This document shows, piece by piece, positions 51,740-61,062 of a DNA stretch of 64,000 nt. This DNA is from Bradyrhizobium ontarionense (GTDB lineage: Bacteria > Pseudomonadota > Alphaproteobacteria > Rhizobiales > Xanthobacteraceae). How positions within the stretch are numbered: the stretch's first letter is position 1; the number at the start of each line of letters is the position of its first letter. The stretch lies in the NCBI RefSeq assembly GCF_021088345.1, contig NZ_CP088156.1, positions 4,898,001-4,962,000 of the forward strand, read 5' to 3'. The translations under genes were made by a program, and so were the position numbers. A model generated the notes under the pieces. It saw only the letters and a list, made by a program, of their open reading frames with translations. It had not been told where the DNA came from and did not search any database.

Positions 51740-53290
51740 TTGTTCGACAATCTGTCGGAACGGCTTGGCGGAATTCTCGATCGGCTGACGGGGCGCGGCT
51801 CCCTGTCGGAGGCTGATGTCGACGCCGCGATGCGCGAGGTCCGCCGGGCGCTGCTCGAGGCCGACGTCGCGCTCGAGGTCGTCCGCAGCTTCACCGAGCG
51901 CGTGCGCGAGCAGGCGATCGGCGCCACCGTCGTCAAGTCGGTCACCCCCGGCCAGATGGTCGTGAAGATCGTCCATGACGAGCTGGTCAAGACGCTCGGC
52001 GACGACGGCCAGACCATCGACCTCAACGCCGTGCCGCCGGTGCCGATCATGATGGTCGGCCTGCAGGGCTCCGGCAAGACCACCACCACCGCCAAGCTCG
52101 CCCGCCGCATGGTCCAGCGCGACAAGCGCAAGGTGCTGATGGCCTCGCTCGACGTCTATCGTCCGGCCGCCATGGAGCAGCTCGCGGTGCTCGGCCGCGA
52201 CCTCGACATCCCGACCCTGCCGATCGTCGCCGGCCAGATGCCGCCGCAGATCGCGCGCCGCGCCATCGAGGCCGCCAAGCTCGGCGGCTATGACGTGGTT
52301 CTGCTCGACACCGCCGGCCGCACCACGCTGGACGAGGACATGATGAAGGAGGCCGCCGAGATCAAGGCGGTCGCCAACCCGCACGAGGTGCTGCTGGTCG
52401 CGGATTCGCTGACCGGCCAGGACGCGGTCAATCTCGCCCGCGCCTTCGACCAGCGCGTCGGCCTCACCGGCATCGCGCTGACGCGTATCGACGGCGACGG
52501 CCGCGGCGGCGCGGCGCTGTCGATGCGCGCGGTCACCGGCAAGCCGATCAAGCTGCTCGGCACCGGCGAAAAGACCGACGCGCTCGAGGACTTCTATCCC
52601 TCGCGCATCGCCGGCCGCATCCTCGGCATGGGCGACATCGTCTCGCTGGTCGAGAAGGCCGCCGCCAATATCGACGCCGAGAAGGCCGCGCGCGCCGCCG
52701 AGCGGATGCGCAAGGGCCAGTTCGACCTCAACGACATGCGCGAGCAGCTGCAGCAGATGGCGCAGATGGGCGGCATCGGCGGGCTGATGGGCATGATGCC
52801 CGGCATCTCGAAGATGAAGAACCAGATCGCGGCCGCCGGCATCGACGACAAGATCCTCAAGCGTCAGGTCGCCATCATTGATTCGATGACCCGCGAGGAG
52901 CGCAAGCATCCCGACCTGCTCAAGGCGAGCCGCAAGAAGCGCATCGCCGCCGGCTCGGGCCAGAGCGTCGAGCACGTCAACAAGCTGCTCAAGATGCACC
53001 GGAACATGGCCGACGTGATGAAGGCCATGGGCTCAGGCAAGCGCGGCCCGCTGGCCGGCATCGCCCAGGCCATGGGCTTCGGCGGCGGTGGCGGCATGCC
53101 CTCGCCCGATCAGCTCAAGGCGCTGGCGGAGAAGATGCCGGGCGGCCTGCCCAGCGGTGGTCTGCCGAACCTGCCGAAGGATCTGCCCGCTGGCCTGCGC
53201 GGCGGCCTGCCGAATCTGCCAGGCCTCACCGGCCTCAGCGGTAAGCCGACGCTGCCCGGCCTCGGCCTGCCTCCGGGGAAGAAGAAATAA
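51740..53290 (+). CDS. ffh: Signal recognition particle protein Ffh
   Basis: 516 residues from a TTG start at 51740; the first residues (M)FDNLSERLGGILDRL match the family exactly and no ATG is near. The NG GTPase domain has the P-loop GLQGSGKTTTTAKL (107-120), DTAGRTTLDEDMM and TRIDGDGRGGAALS. The Met-rich M domain (about 325-440) binds SRP RNA and signal peptides. The C-terminal tail is a Gly/Leu/Pro repeat (GGLPNLP units), longer than in E. coli. It heads the ffh-rpsP-rimM-trmD-rplS block. Confidence 0.97.
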   Translation: MFDNLSERLGGILDRLTGRGSLSEADVDAAMREVRRALLEADVALEVVRSFTERVREQAIGATVVKSVTPGQMVVKIVHDELVKTLGDDGQTIDLNAVPPVPIMMVGLQGSGKTTTTAKLARRMVQRDKRKVLMASLDVYRPAAMEQLAVLGRDLDIPTLPIVAGQMPPQIARRAIEAAKLGGYDVVLLDTAGRTTLDEDMMKEAAEIKAVANPHEVLLVADSLTGQDAVNLARAFDQRVGLTGIALTRIDGDGRGGAALSMRAVTGKPIKLLGTGEKTDALEDFYPSRIAGRILGMGDIVSLVEKAAANIDAEKAARAAERMRKGQFDLNDMREQLQQMAQMGGIGGLMGMMPGISKMKNQIAAAGIDDKILKRQVAIIDSMTREERKHPDLLKASRKKRIAAGSGQSVEHVNKLLKMHRNMADVMKAMGSGKRGPLAGIAQAMGFGGGGGMPSPDQLKALAEKMPGGLPSGGLPNLPKDLPAGLRGGLPNLPGLTGLSGKPTLPGLGLPPGKKK

Positions 53291-53317
53291 TGAGGGTCAC
53301 ACGCTCCTCTTTCCATT

Positions 53318-53415
53318 CGTCATTCCGGGGCGCGCGGAGCGCGAGCCCGGAATCCATAACCACGATCGTGAGTATGGATTCCGGGCTCGAGGCTTCGCCT
53401 CGCCCCGGAATGACG
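53318..53415. repeat. Palindromic intergenic repeat, family B copy 2
   Basis: CGTCATTCCGGGGCG...GAGCCCGGAATCCATA is inverted as TATGGATTCCGGGCTC...CGCCCCGGAATGACG. It lies between ffh and rpsP, 27 bp after the ffh stop. Confidence 0.88.
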
Positions 53416-53458
53416 GCTTGACCAACACTTCAATCACACCACACTCAGGAGAACTTTC

Positions 53459-53791
53459 ATGTCCGTCGTCATCCGTCTCGCCCGTGCCGGCACCAAGAAG
53501 CGCCCGGTCTATCACGTCGTCGTCGCCGACTCGCGCTTTCCGCGTGACGGCCGCTTCATCGAGCGCCTCGGCCACTTCAATCCGCTGATGCCGAAGGACA
53601 ACGAGGCCCGCCTGAAGCTCGACATGGAGAAGGTGAAGGCCTGGCTCGCCAAGGGCGCACAGCCGTCCGACCGCGTCGCCCGCTTCCTCGATGCCGCCGG
53701 CGTCAAGAAGCGCGACGCGCGCCAGAACCCGATCAAGGCCGTGCCGCGCAAGGAGCGCAAGGCGCAGGCCGAAGCCGCCGCCAAGGGCTAA
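53459..53791 (+). CDS. rpsP: 30S ribosomal protein S16
   Basis: 110 residues; S16 is a small-subunit assembly protein. The start [21 protein letters not shown] and the [12 protein letters not shown] motif are typical. The C-terminal extension is Lys/Ala-rich as in other rhizobia. It has a good ribosome-binding site (AGGAG, eight bases before the ATG). Confidence 0.98.
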   Translation: MSVVIRLARAGTKKRPVYHVVVADSRFPRDGRFIERLGHFNPLMPKDNEARLKLDMEKVKAWLAKGAQPSDRVARFLDAAGVKKRDARQNPIKAVPRKERKAQAEAAAKG

Positions 53792-53807
53792 GATCCTTGA
53801 CGAACGT

Positions 53808-53910
53808 GGCCTCATGCTTCGAGACGCACGGCTATCGCCGTGCTCCTCAGCACGAGGATTTGGCTCCTCGTCCTGAGGAGCGCGCGCTTGCGCGCGTCGC
53901 GAAGGACGAG
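53808..53910. repeat. Palindromic intergenic repeat, family E
   Basis: A complex palindrome between rpsP and rimM: CTTCGAGACGCACGGC...GCCGTGCTCCTCAGCACGAGGA, then CTCCTCGTCCTGAGGAG and GCGCGCTTGCGCGCGTCGCGAAGGACGAGG. These sequences are typical of a widespread GC-rich alphaproteobacterial intergenic repeat. No second full copy is in the window. Confidence 0.7.
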
Positions 53911-53918
53911 GCCCGCTG

Positions 53919-54503
53919 ATGTCCAAGCTGATCTGCGTCGCCAGGATCGGCGCAGCGCACGGCGTGCGCGGCGAAGTTCGGCTGTGGACCTTCACCGAAG
54001 ATCCGCTGGCTGTTTTGCACTATGGCCCGCTCACCACCAAGGACGGCACCCGCTCGTTCGAGGTCGCGAAAGCGCGTGAGGCCAAGGACCATGTCGTTGC
54101 GACCATCAAGGGCGTCACCGACCGCACCGCGGCCGAACGGCTCAACGGGCTCGAGCTCTACGTGTCCAGGGATCGCCTGCCCGAGACCGATGACGATGAA
54201 TACTACCACGCCGACCTGATCGGTCTGGCCGCCGAGACCACGGCCGGCGCCCCGCTCGGCCGCGTCCTCGCGATCCATAATTTCGGCGCCGGCGACATCA
54301 TCGAGATCGCGCCGCCCACCGGCAGCACGCTGCTGCTGCCGTTCACCAACGCCGTCGTGCCGACCGTCGACATCGCGGGCGGCCGCGTGATCATCGAGCT
54401 GCCGACCGAAATTGAAGGCGACGAGCACGATGGCGGCGGTCAGGAGAGCGACGCTGCCGCCACATCCTCCGCTCGCCGTCCCCGCGAACGCGGCGCCCCA
54501 TAG
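53919..54503 (+). CDS. rimM: Ribosome maturation factor RimM
   Basis: 194 residues. RimM assists 30S head assembly and binds S19. The N-terminal RimM domain ([21 protein letters not shown]) and the PRC-barrel domain (about 95-170, [21 protein letters not shown]) are intact. The C-terminal 20 residues are acidic then Arg-rich. It continues the rpsP-trmD-rplS ribosome block. Confidence 0.96.
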   Translation: MSKLICVARIGAAHGVRGEVRLWTFTEDPLAVLHYGPLTTKDGTRSFEVAKAREAKDHVVATIKGVTDRTAAERLNGLELYVSRDRLPETDDDEYYHADLIGLAAETTAGAPLGRVLAIHNFGAGDIIEIAPPTGSTLLLPFTNAVVPTVDIAGGRVIIELPTEIEGDEHDGGGQESDAAATSSARRPRERGAP

Positions 54504-54641
54504 CTGCACATTGTTCGGCCAGCTGTAGCCACAGCATGTTTCACGACGAGCGCTGGGGATGATGGGTTCCGGCGCGCACTGCGCTTGGCCCGGACGACAG
54601 CGGAGCTATAATCCTCGCCCATAGCGAACCGGAGCATTCCG

Positions 54642-55724
54642 ATGGCAACCCACAAAGCCTGGCGGCTGCACGCGCCCCACGATCTCCGCTTCGAAGACGT
54701 CGACACGGCGCACGCCGCGCCTGACGGCGTCGTGGTGCGGATCGAAGCCGCCGCCATGCTGTCCTACATGGACAAGATCATCGCCGGCACCCTGCCCTAC
54801 GCCCTGCCGCCGATGCCGTTCGTGCCAGGCACCAATGCGGTCGGTCGCGTGGTGGAGGCGGGTGCGCAGGTGGGTCATGTCCGGCCCGGCGATCTCGTCT
54901 TCCTCAGCCCGCATCTGCGCGCCGACGTGCCGGATTCCGAGCCGCCACAAATCCTGATCGGGCTGACAGCCATGGGCGGCAGCGCGGCGGCGCTCGGCCT
55001 GCAGAGCCGCTGGCGCGACGGCGTGTTCGCCGAAATCACCCATTGGCCCGCCTCCTGCGTGACACCGCTTGCCGGGCTCGATGACCGGCCTGTCACCGAG
55101 CTGCTGGGACTTGCCAAGCTGGTCGTGCCGTTCGGCGGACTGCAGCGGCTCAACCTGCGCGGCGGCCAGACCGTCATCATCAACGGCGCGACCGGCTATT
55201 TCGGCGCAGGCGCGGTGCTGCTCGCAGTCGCGATGGGGGCGGGCCGGATCGTGGCGGTCGGACGCAAGCGTGAGGCGCTGCAAGCGTTGGCCGAGACGCT
55301 CGGCCCGCGCGTCATTCCGGCCGTGGTCACCGGCGATGACCCGGCCACGGACACCGCCACGATCCGCCATGCCGCGTGCGGCGGGGCCGATGTCGCGCTC
55401 GATCTGCTCGGCCAGGCCAGCAGCACATCGACGACGCTCTCGACCTTGCGGGCGCTCCGGCGCGGCGGCCGGCTGGTGCTGATGGGCAGCGCCACCGCGC
55501 CGCTTCCCCTCTCGTTCGGCGAGATGCTGGCGAACGACTGGGAGGTGGTCGGGCAGTTCATGTACGATCGCACGGCACCAGGAGACCTGGCGATGCTGGC
55601 GCGCGAGCGGCTGCTCGATCTGTCCAGCATCATCGTCACCCGCTTCGCCCTGGCCGAGCTGCCGCGCGCAGTCGAGGCGGCGGCCCTGATGCAGGGGCTC
55701 GATCTCACCGCGCTGGTGCCGTAA
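54642..55724 (+). CDS. Zinc-independent MDR-superfamily oxidoreductase (quinone oxidoreductase-like)
   Basis: 360 residues. The medium-chain dehydrogenase/reductase fold is indicated by the N-terminal GroES-like domain (about 1-130) and the nucleotide motif GATGYFGAGAVLLA (about 183-196). The GHE zinc-binding motif of alcohol dehydrogenases is replaced by PGTNAVGRV, so it is probably a zinc-free, NADPH-linked quinone or enone reductase. It sits between rimM and trmD on the same strand, where an oxidoreductase is unusual. The gap to trmD is only 9 bp, so they are probably cotranscribed. Confidence 0.88.
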   Translation: MATHKAWRLHAPHDLRFEDVDTAHAAPDGVVVRIEAAAMLSYMDKIIAGTLPYALPPMPFVPGTNAVGRVVEAGAQVGHVRPGDLVFLSPHLRADVPDSEPPQILIGLTAMGGSAAALGLQSRWRDGVFAEITHWPASCVTPLAGLDDRPVTELLGLAKLVVPFGGLQRLNLRGGQTVIINGATGYFGAGAVLLAVAMGAGRIVAVGRKREALQALAETLGPRVIPAVVTGDDPATDTATIRHAACGGADVALDLLGQASSTSTTLSTLRALRRGGRLVLMGSATAPLPLSFGEMLANDWEVVGQFMYDRTAPGDLAMLARERLLDLSSIIVTRFALAELPRAVEAAALMQGLDLTALVP

Positions 55725-55733
55725 CAGAGCGAC

Positions 55734-56504
55734 ATGACCACTTCGCCTCCCGCCGCGCCCTGGCGCGCGACCGTGCTGACCCTATTCCCCGAGATGTTCC
55801 CGGGGCCGCTCGGCGTCAGCCTGGCCGGCCGGGCGCTGAGCGCCGGACTCTGGAGCCTGGAGGCGCGTGACATCCGGGCTTCCGCGACGGACAAGCACCG
55901 CAGCGTCGATGGCACCCCGGCTGGCGGCGGCCCGGGCATGGTGCTGCGCGCCGACGTGCTGGCGGCATCGATCGACGCTGCCGGCATCGCGCCGGAGAGG
56001 CCGCGGCTGCTGATGAGCCCGCGCGGTCGGCCATTGACCCAGGCGATGGTCCGCAACTTGGCCGACGGCCCGGGCCCATTGATCGTCTGTGGCCGGTTCG
56101 AAGGCATCGACCAGCGCGTCATCGACGCGCGTGAGCTGGTCGAGGTCTCGATCGGCGACTACGTTCTGTCAGGCGGAGAGATTGCAGCGCTGGTGCTGAT
56201 CGATGCCTGCGTCCGGCTGCTACCGGGCGTGATGGGCAAGCTCGAATCGGGCACCGACGAGAGCTTCTCCGACGACCTACTGGAATACCCGCAATATACC
56301 CGCCCTCAGCTGTTCGAGGGTCGCACCATCCCGGATGTCCTCACCTCGGGCGATCACGCCAAGGTCGCAGCTTGGCGGCGCGCGCAGGCCGAGGCCCTCA
56401 CTGAGGCGCGACGGCCGGATCTCTGGGCCGAGCGGCGCGCGCGACAGGACGGAGAACAAAAGGGGCCCGGCCAAAATGCGCCAAAAAGCACGACAGACGG
56501 GTGA
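55734..56504 (+). CDS. trmD: tRNA (guanine37-N1)-methyltransferase
   Basis: 256 residues. TrmD makes m1G37 and prevents +1 frameshifts. The SPOUT trefoil-knot landmarks are visible: [48 protein letters not shown] and [17 protein letters not shown]. The C-terminal domain includes the [14 protein letters not shown] segment that positions the anticodon loop. A 20-residue Arg/Gln-rich tail extends beyond the usual end. Confidence 0.97.
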   Translation: MTTSPPAAPWRATVLTLFPEMFPGPLGVSLAGRALSAGLWSLEARDIRASATDKHRSVDGTPAGGGPGMVLRADVLAASIDAAGIAPERPRLLMSPRGRPLTQAMVRNLADGPGPLIVCGRFEGIDQRVIDARELVEVSIGDYVLSGGEIAALVLIDACVRLLPGVMGKLESGTDESFSDDLLEYPQYTRPQLFEGRTIPDVLTSGDHAKVAAWRRAQAEALTEARRPDLWAERRARQDGEQKGPGQNAPKSTTDG

Positions 56505-56610
56505 CAAGCGCCGCGCAATGCCTTATACGAGCGCGCAATTCCGCAAGTGACGGCAGGAACAAGCGCAGCCCGCGAAACCGGCTGGGCGCGCCGCCGATGG
56601 AGATTTACCC

Positions 56611-56994
56611 GTGAACCTGATCCAGCAGCTCGAAAAAGAGCAGTTCGACAAGCTGTCCGCCAACAAGACCATTCCGGAGTTTGGCCCGGGCGACACCGTG
56701 ATCGTCAACGTGAAGGTGGTCGAAGGCGACCGTACCCGCGTGCAGGCCTATGAGGGCGTCTGCATCGGCCGCTCCGGCGGCGGCATCAACGAGAGCTTCA
56801 CGGTCCGCAAGATCTCCTACGGCGAGGGCGTCGAGCGCGTGTTCCCGATCCTGTCCCCGATGATCGATTCGATCAAGGTCGTGCGCCGCGGCAAGGTGCG
56901 TCGCGCCAAGCTGTATTATCTGCGCCAGCTGCGCGGCAAGTCGGCCCGCATCGTCGAGAAGCAGGATCGGCAGCAGACCGCGGTCAACGAGTAA
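56611..56994 (+). CDS. rplS: 50S ribosomal protein L19
   Basis: 127 residues; the family core [26 protein letters not shown] and [23 protein letters not shown] is complete. It is the last gene of the ribosomal block and is followed by a terminator. Confidence 0.98.
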   Translation: MNLIQQLEKEQFDKLSANKTIPEFGPGDTVIVNVKVVEGDRTRVQAYEGVCIGRSGGGINESFTVRKISYGEGVERVFPILSPMIDSIKVVRRGKVRRAKLYYLRQLRGKSARIVEKQDRQQTAVNE

Positions 56995-57018
56995 TCGTTG
57001 CTTCCATTGGATTGACGG

Positions 57019-57050
57019 AAAGCGCGGGCTGGCCCCGCGCTTTTTTGTTT
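57019..57050 (+). terminator. Rho-independent terminator after rplS
   Basis: AAGCGCGGG (57020-57028) pairs with CCCGCGCTT (57034-57042), followed by a T-run to 57046 and GTTTTTG. It is 25 bp after the rplS stop. Confidence 0.9.
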
Positions 57051-57059
57051 TTGCGATGC

Positions 57060-57162
57060 CGTCATTCCGGGGCAGCCCCGAAGGGGCTGAACCCGGAATG
57101 ACGAGATGGCTTGATGACCTCCAGATTCCGGGTTCGCGTCTTCGACGCATCCCGGAATGACA
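57060..57162. repeat. Palindromic intergenic repeats, family B copy 3
   Basis: CGTCATTCCGGGGCAGCCCC inverts as GGGGCTGAACCCGGAATGACG at 57060-57103, followed by a second ATTCCGGGTTCGCGTC...GACGCATCCCGGAATGACA palindrome to 57162. The rest of the 57050-57439 gap holds a TATATAAC sequence near 57214 (possible -10 of leuC) and nothing else convincing. Confidence 0.8.
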
Positions 57163-57439
57163 CGGAGGGATCCTCACTGCGACAAACGCATCTCGCACTC
57201 CCGCCGCTGCATGCTATATAACGCCCTCGAATGGTTCTAGATCGTACCAGCATGGCCTGCCGCCGCGTCGTCATCGACGATCGCCGCCGGCTGCCCGGGC
57301 GCTTCTTCGGACGTTTCGCCACCTCGGCGACATCAGAGCTTAGGCGCGCGCTGTAAGCCGCAGCGCCACTCTCCTTGCCTGTTCCCGCGTGTCCCTCACG
57401 CGTCCTGTTTCAAAACCACTTTCCCGGGAGCATTCGCTC

Positions 57440-58846
57440 ATGTCGAAACCGACCACGCTGTACGACAAGATCTGGAACGACCATCTGGTGCACGAAGCCG
57501 AGGACGGCACCTGCCTGCTCTACATCGACCGCCACCTGGTCCACGAAGTCACCTCGCCGCAGGCGTTCGAAGGCCTGCGCGCGACTGGCCGCAAGGTCCA
57601 TGCGCCGGAGAAGACGCTCGCCGTGGTCGATCACAACGTGCCGACCACCGACCGCTCCAAGCCCAATCCGGATCCGGAGAGCATCGAGCAGATCAAGGCG
57701 CTGGCCGATAACGCCAAGGAATTCGGCATCGAATATTACAACGAGTTCGACCGTCGGCAGGGCATCGTCCACGTCATCGGCCCGGAGCAGGGCTTCACGC
57801 TGCCCGGCACCACCATCGTGTGCGGTGACAGCCACACCTCGACGCACGGTGCGTTCGGCGCGCTGGCGCACGGCATCGGTACCTCCGAGGTCGAGCACGT
57901 GCTGGCGACGCAGACCTTGATCCAGAAGAAGGCGAAGAACATGCGCGTCACGGTCGACGGCATCCTGCCGGACGGCGTGACGGGCAAGGACATCATCCTC
58001 GCCATCATCGGCGAGATCGGCACCGCAGGCGGCACCGGCTATGTGCTGGAGTACGCCGGCGAGGCGATCCGCGCGCTGTCGATGGAAGGCCGCATGACGG
58101 TCTGCAACATGTCGATCGAGGGCGGCGCCCGCGCCGGTCTCGTTGCGCCTGACCAGAAGGCGTTCGACTTCCTGCGCGGCCGGCCGAAGGCGCCACAGGG
58201 CGCGGCCTGGGATGCGGCGATGCGCTACTGGGAGACGCTGCGCTCCGACGAGGGCGCCCATTTCGACCACGAGCTCCGGCTCGACGCCGCCAAGCTGCCG
58301 CCCATCGTGACCTGGGGCACCTCGCCCGAGGACGTGATCTCGGTGACGGGCGCGGTGCCGGATCCGGACAAGATCGCCGACGAAGCCAAGCGGCTGTCGA
58401 AGCATCGCGCGCTGAAATATATGGGCCTGACCGCGGGCACGAAGATCACCGACATCAAGCTCGACCGCGTCTTCATCGGCTCCTGCACCAACGGCCGCAT
58501 CGAGGATCTGCGCGCCGCCGCCAAGATCGCCGAAGGCAAGACCGTCAGCGCCCATGTCAACGCGATGGTCGTGCCGGGCTCGGGCATCGTCAAGGAACAG
58601 GCCGAGGCGGAAGGCCTGGACAAGATCTTCGTCAAGGCCGGCTTCGAATGGCGTGAGCCGGGCTGCTCGATGTGCCTCGCCATGAACCCCGACAAGCTCG
58701 CTCCGGAGGAGCGCTGCGCCTCGACCTCGAACCGCAACTTCGAGGGACGCCAGGGCTTCAAGGGCCGCACCCATCTGGTGTCGCCCGCAATGGCCGCGGC
58801 GGCCGCGATCGCCGGCCACTTCGTGGACGTGCGCGACTGGCGGTAA
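57440..58846 (+). CDS. leuC: 3-isopropylmalate dehydratase large subunit
   Basis: 468 residues from 57440 ([19 protein letters not shown]). LeuC/LeuD isomerise 2- to 3-isopropylmalate in leucine synthesis using a 4Fe-4S cluster. Cluster Cys are visible in [12 protein letters not shown] and [12 protein letters not shown], and the [11 protein letters not shown] and [20 protein letters not shown] segments are typical. Its partner leuD lies 3.4 kb downstream, separated by small exported-protein genes. A strong terminator follows leuC, so leuC and leuD are separate transcripts. Confidence 0.97.
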   Translation: MSKPTTLYDKIWNDHLVHEAEDGTCLLYIDRHLVHEVTSPQAFEGLRATGRKVHAPEKTLAVVDHNVPTTDRSKPNPDPESIEQIKALADNAKEFGIEYYNEFDRRQGIVHVIGPEQGFTLPGTTIVCGDSHTSTHGAFGALAHGIGTSEVEHVLATQTLIQKKAKNMRVTVDGILPDGVTGKDIILAIIGEIGTAGGTGYVLEYAGEAIRALSMEGRMTVCNMSIEGGARAGLVAPDQKAFDFLRGRPKAPQGAAWDAAMRYWETLRSDEGAHFDHELRLDAAKLPPIVTWGTSPEDVISVTGAVPDPDKIADEAKRLSKHRALKYMGLTAGTKITDIKLDRVFIGSCTNGRIEDLRAAAKIAEGKTVSAHVNAMVVPGSGIVKEQAEAEGLDKIFVKAGFEWREPGCSMCLAMNPDKLAPEERCASTSNRNFEGRQGFKGRTHLVSPAMAAAAAIAGHFVDVRDWR

Positions 58847-58891
58847 GCTTCATCTCGCTGCTGCAGCGAAGCTGCACGGCGACCGTCCTGC

Positions 58892-58935
58892 GACAACGCG
58901 GTGGTTTCGACGAAGCCGCCGCGTTGTCTTTTTTT
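58892..58935 (+). terminator. Rho-independent terminator after leuC
   Basis: A 13-position stem (58892-58904 with 58916-58928, one G-U) with an 11-base loop is followed by TTTTTTT. It is 45 bp after the leuC stop. Confidence 0.9.
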
Positions 58936-59039
58936 CTAAACATCGACGCAGCTCGACAAGGGCTTCTTAAATCTCATCGCGCACAATTCTACCGCCAGAT
59001 GCACGCTGCGTCTGAGAGGGAACGTGTCGGGAGCCTGTG

Positions 59040-59255
59040 ATGGCCAACAAGCCGGAATTCGTCGACCTCATCAGTGACGCGACGCGTCAGCGGCGACGAA
59101 CGCCGCCGGCCAAGATCATCGCCAAGCCCGAAGCACCGAAAGAGGAGCGGCGGTTGTCGAACTGGCCGCCCGGGCGCTTTGCAAAGTGGCGCCTGGAAAC
59201 GCTGGTGCCCTGGAAGCTGACCATGAAGAACTGGCAGTTCAAGGACTGGCTCTGA
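59040..59255 (+). CDS. Small basic hypothetical protein
   Basis: 71 residues from the ATG at 59040 (MANKPEFVDLISDATRQRRR); a GTG one codon earlier is possible. A GGGAG ribosome-binding sequence is six bases upstream. The protein is basic and Trp-rich in its second half (SNWPPGRFAKWRLETLVPWKL, KNWQFKDWL). Spacing of Trp and basic residues suggests nucleic-acid or membrane-surface binding, but I do not recognise the family. Confidence 0.65.
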   Translation: MANKPEFVDLISDATRQRRRTPPAKIIAKPEAPKEERRLSNWPPGRFAKWRLETLVPWKLTMKNWQFKDWL

Positions 59256-59289
59256 ACGGCAGCCGCAGAGTCACACTGCCGAAACGAGA

Positions 59290-59313
59290 GAAGGACGCCG
59301 TCGGGCGTCCTTC
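59290..59313. terminator. Hairpin between convergent small genes
   Basis: Perfect 10-bp arms GAAGGACGCC/GGCGTCCTTC with a GTCG loop. It is between the convergent small basic gene and the Gly-rich gene. A weak T-rich tail (CATGTTT) exists on plus. It probably serves as a two-way terminator. Confidence 0.6.
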
Positions 59314-59340
59314 CATGTTTCGTTCACGATCTCATCGTCG

Positions 59341-60030
59341 TCAGTAGTAGTGGCGGTGATGACGATGATGGTACCGGTGATGGCCGTACCAATGATGCCG
59401 CTGCCAATGCCGATAGTGGCAGATGCGCCGCGGCCCGTGATAGGTCAAGACGACGCGGCAACGGCGGTAGGGATAGTAGTAACCTGTCGTATAGGTCGGA
59501 TAATAGTAGCTTCGATAGCCGTAGAAGTGACGGCGATGATGATGGAAGTACGGCCGATAGGCATAGTGCGGACGATGATAGCCGCCGCCACCGTGAAACG
59601 CCGGACCGCCACCGTGGAACATAGGACGCGGGCCACCACCTCCGAAGGCGTGACCGCCGCCACCATGAAAGGCCGGACCGCCGCCGCCTCTGAACATCGC
59701 GCCGCCGCCATGGAACGCCGGGCCGCCACCGCCGCCGTGGAAGCCGCCACCACCGCCGCCGTGGAAACCACCTCCGCCACCGCCGTGGAAGCCACCACCG
59801 CCACCATGACCGCCACCACCTCCGCCACCATGACCGCCACCGCCACCCGGGCCACGCACCTGGACCGTCATCGCGTTGGACGGCGCCTGTGGCGTAGGCC
59901 GAGCGTCAGGGCTGACTGGCGACATCGCGAGCGCCGGCCGACCGGCCGCGCCCGCCAATACGAACAATGCTGCCGCCGCAAGACTGAGGCGACGAGCAAG
60001 ACCAGCCCGCTGGTCTTTCATCCTCATCAT
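59341..60030 (-). CDS. Exported Gly/His-rich low-complexity protein
   Basis: 229 residues from 60030 (also 60027 or 60021 in frame), with AAGGGA upstream. A signal peptide (about 10-32, ending RPALA) is followed by long Gly runs broken by FHGGGGG units (about 65-155), then a His/Tyr/Arg-rich region (about 155-229) that contains one Cys pair (CRVVLTYHGPRRIC). The strand of low complexity makes homology calls unreliable. The His and Tyr content suggests metal binding or a surface-matrix role, which is inference. A motif shared with the His-rich gene at 60710 lies about 100 bp upstream. Confidence 0.75.
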   Translation of the reverse strand: MMRMKDQRAGLARRLSLAAAALFVLAGAAGRPALAMSPVSPDARPTPQAPSNAMTVQVRGPGGGGGHGGGGGGGHGGGGGFHGGGGGGFHGGGGGGFHGGGGGPAFHGGGAMFRGGGGPAFHGGGGHAFGGGGPRPMFHGGGPAFHGGGGYHRPHYAYRPYFHHHRRHFYGYRSYYYPTYTTGYYYPYRRCRVVLTYHGPRRICHYRHWQRHHWYGHHRYHHRHHRHYY

Positions 60031-60334
60031 GGTCCCTTCTCCCTGAATGCTGTGCAACGATGGACCCATGCAGCGCCGATGCTGGTCGTCCGATCGGTGG
60101 ATTGGCGCACCCCAAACATGAACGTAGAGATAGCGACGTGAATGCGGCATGAATGATGCACGTCGATGATGCACGGCGGCGCGCATCTGCGGCGTGGCGT
60201 CGCGGCACGACGCGAGAGGATAAGTTCCGTCGTTAGTCGATGGACCCTGCGGTGCACTGTCGCGAAAGCGCCGATCCTCCAGCACTCCACCGATCGAACG
60301 ATCCTTGCGCGTCGTTCGCGGCCCCTATCAAGCT
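60031..60334. other. Intergenic region upstream of the Gly/His-rich gene
   Basis: 304 bp without a credible gene. On minus it is the promoter region of the Gly/His-rich gene and carries the shared motif at 60132-60153. Nothing else stands out. Confidence 0.5.
60132..60153 (-). promoter_or_regulatory. Shared 22-nt upstream motif, copy 1
   Basis: On plus it reads AGCGACGTGAATG-CGG-CATGAA. It is identical at 20 of 22 positions to 61063-61084 and lies 102 bp upstream of the Gly/His-rich gene start. On minus it contains TTCA repeated with an 11-bp period (TTCATGCCGCATTCAC), like a tandem response-regulator site. Confidence 0.55.
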
Positions 60335-60616
60335 TCAATCGAACATCGGCGTGAACAGGACGAAGGGGCCCGGTGGATAGGCCGGCGCATAGTCTGTGGG
60401 ACGGCCATAGTAGTGTGGTACTGTCGCTGTCGACCCGCCGGGCTTCCGCGGATGGAGTTGCCGCCCCGCGGCGAAATCCGTCGCAGTTGCTGTCCGGCTC
60501 AATGCCCGCTCAGCCGTAGCGGCCACGGCAGGAGAGGTCGCGGCGGAACTTGCAAGCAACATCGCCACCGTGACGATGCCGATCCCAAGCCAGGTTTTGT
60601 TGATGGACGCTTTCAT
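60335..60616 (-). CDS. Small exported hypothetical protein
   Basis: 93 residues from 60616 (MKASINKTWLGIG). A signal peptide (about 8-33, ending AVAATA) precedes a mature part of about 60 residues that is Ala/Thr-rich and then Pro/Tyr-rich (VPHYYGRPTDYAPAYPPGP). No cysteine remains. A FixK/FNR-like TGATTTCGATCA palindrome lies 57-70 bp upstream. Function unknown; it belongs to a group of small exported genes between leuC and leuD. Confidence 0.65.
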   Translation of the reverse strand: MKASINKTWLGIGIVTVAMLLASSAATSPAVAATAERALSRTATATDFAAGRQLHPRKPGGSTATVPHYYGRPTDYAPAYPPGPFVLFTPMFD

Positions 60617-60650
60617 GGCAGACCCCCATTGCCAGCCCACCATCAACGTA

Positions 60651-60671
60651 CAGGCCCGCCAAGCGGGCCTG
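60651..60671. terminator. Hairpin between two small exported genes
   Basis: CAGGCCCGC-CAA-GCGGGCCTG is a perfect 9-bp stem between the stop of the His-rich gene (60710) and the start of the next gene on the same strand (60616). T-richness is weak on both sides, so it may be a partial terminator. Confidence 0.5.
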
Positions 60672-60709
60672 TTTGATTTCGATCATGGCCGATGAGGCGA
60701 GCGCGCGGC

Positions 60710-60958
60710 TCACCAACGGCCGTGATGACGGTGCCAGCGATGCGGATGCCAGTGATGCCGGGGATAGTAATGGCGCCGCGGATGCCAATGGCCACGGCCG
60801 TGCCAATGGGCCTGAGTGGTTTCCTGTGTCGTGCCCTGCTGCACCGCCGTCGCGGCGCCGGGATTGATGAGCGACAGCGCCTGCGCGCGTTCGGCTGGCG
60901 CAGCCAGCGCCAGAACGGCGCCAACCGCCGCGATGCCCAACAGCTTCGTCACAGTCAT
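60710..60958 (-). CDS. Small exported His-rich protein
   Basis: 82 residues. A signal peptide (about 4-28, ending AQALS) is followed by a short linker (NPGAATAVQQGTTQETTQ), and the last 32 residues are dominated by His, Arg, Trp and Tyr (HWHGRGHWHPRRHYYPRHHW). Such tails bind transition metals in vitro in other proteins; no family can be named. It shares an upstream motif and distance with the Gly/His-rich gene. Confidence 0.7.
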   Translation of the reverse strand: MTVTKLLGIAAVGAVLALAAPAERAQALSLINPGAATAVQQGTTQETTQAHWHGRGHWHPRRHYYPRHHWHPHRWHRHHGRW

Positions 60959-61062
60959 GGACTTCTCCTTCGATCGCCTGACATCACGTCGGGCACCGTG
61001 CGCCGCCTTGCCAGCTGGCTGATGGCGGCCGCCGCAGCGCGACGCAGATCAATCTCGAACGA

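Noticed and set aside
57231..57356. A 41-codon Arg-rich frame upstream of leuC, considered as a leucine leader peptide
   Set aside because: It has only four scattered Leu codons, no run of Leu, and no terminator/antiterminator pair before leuC.
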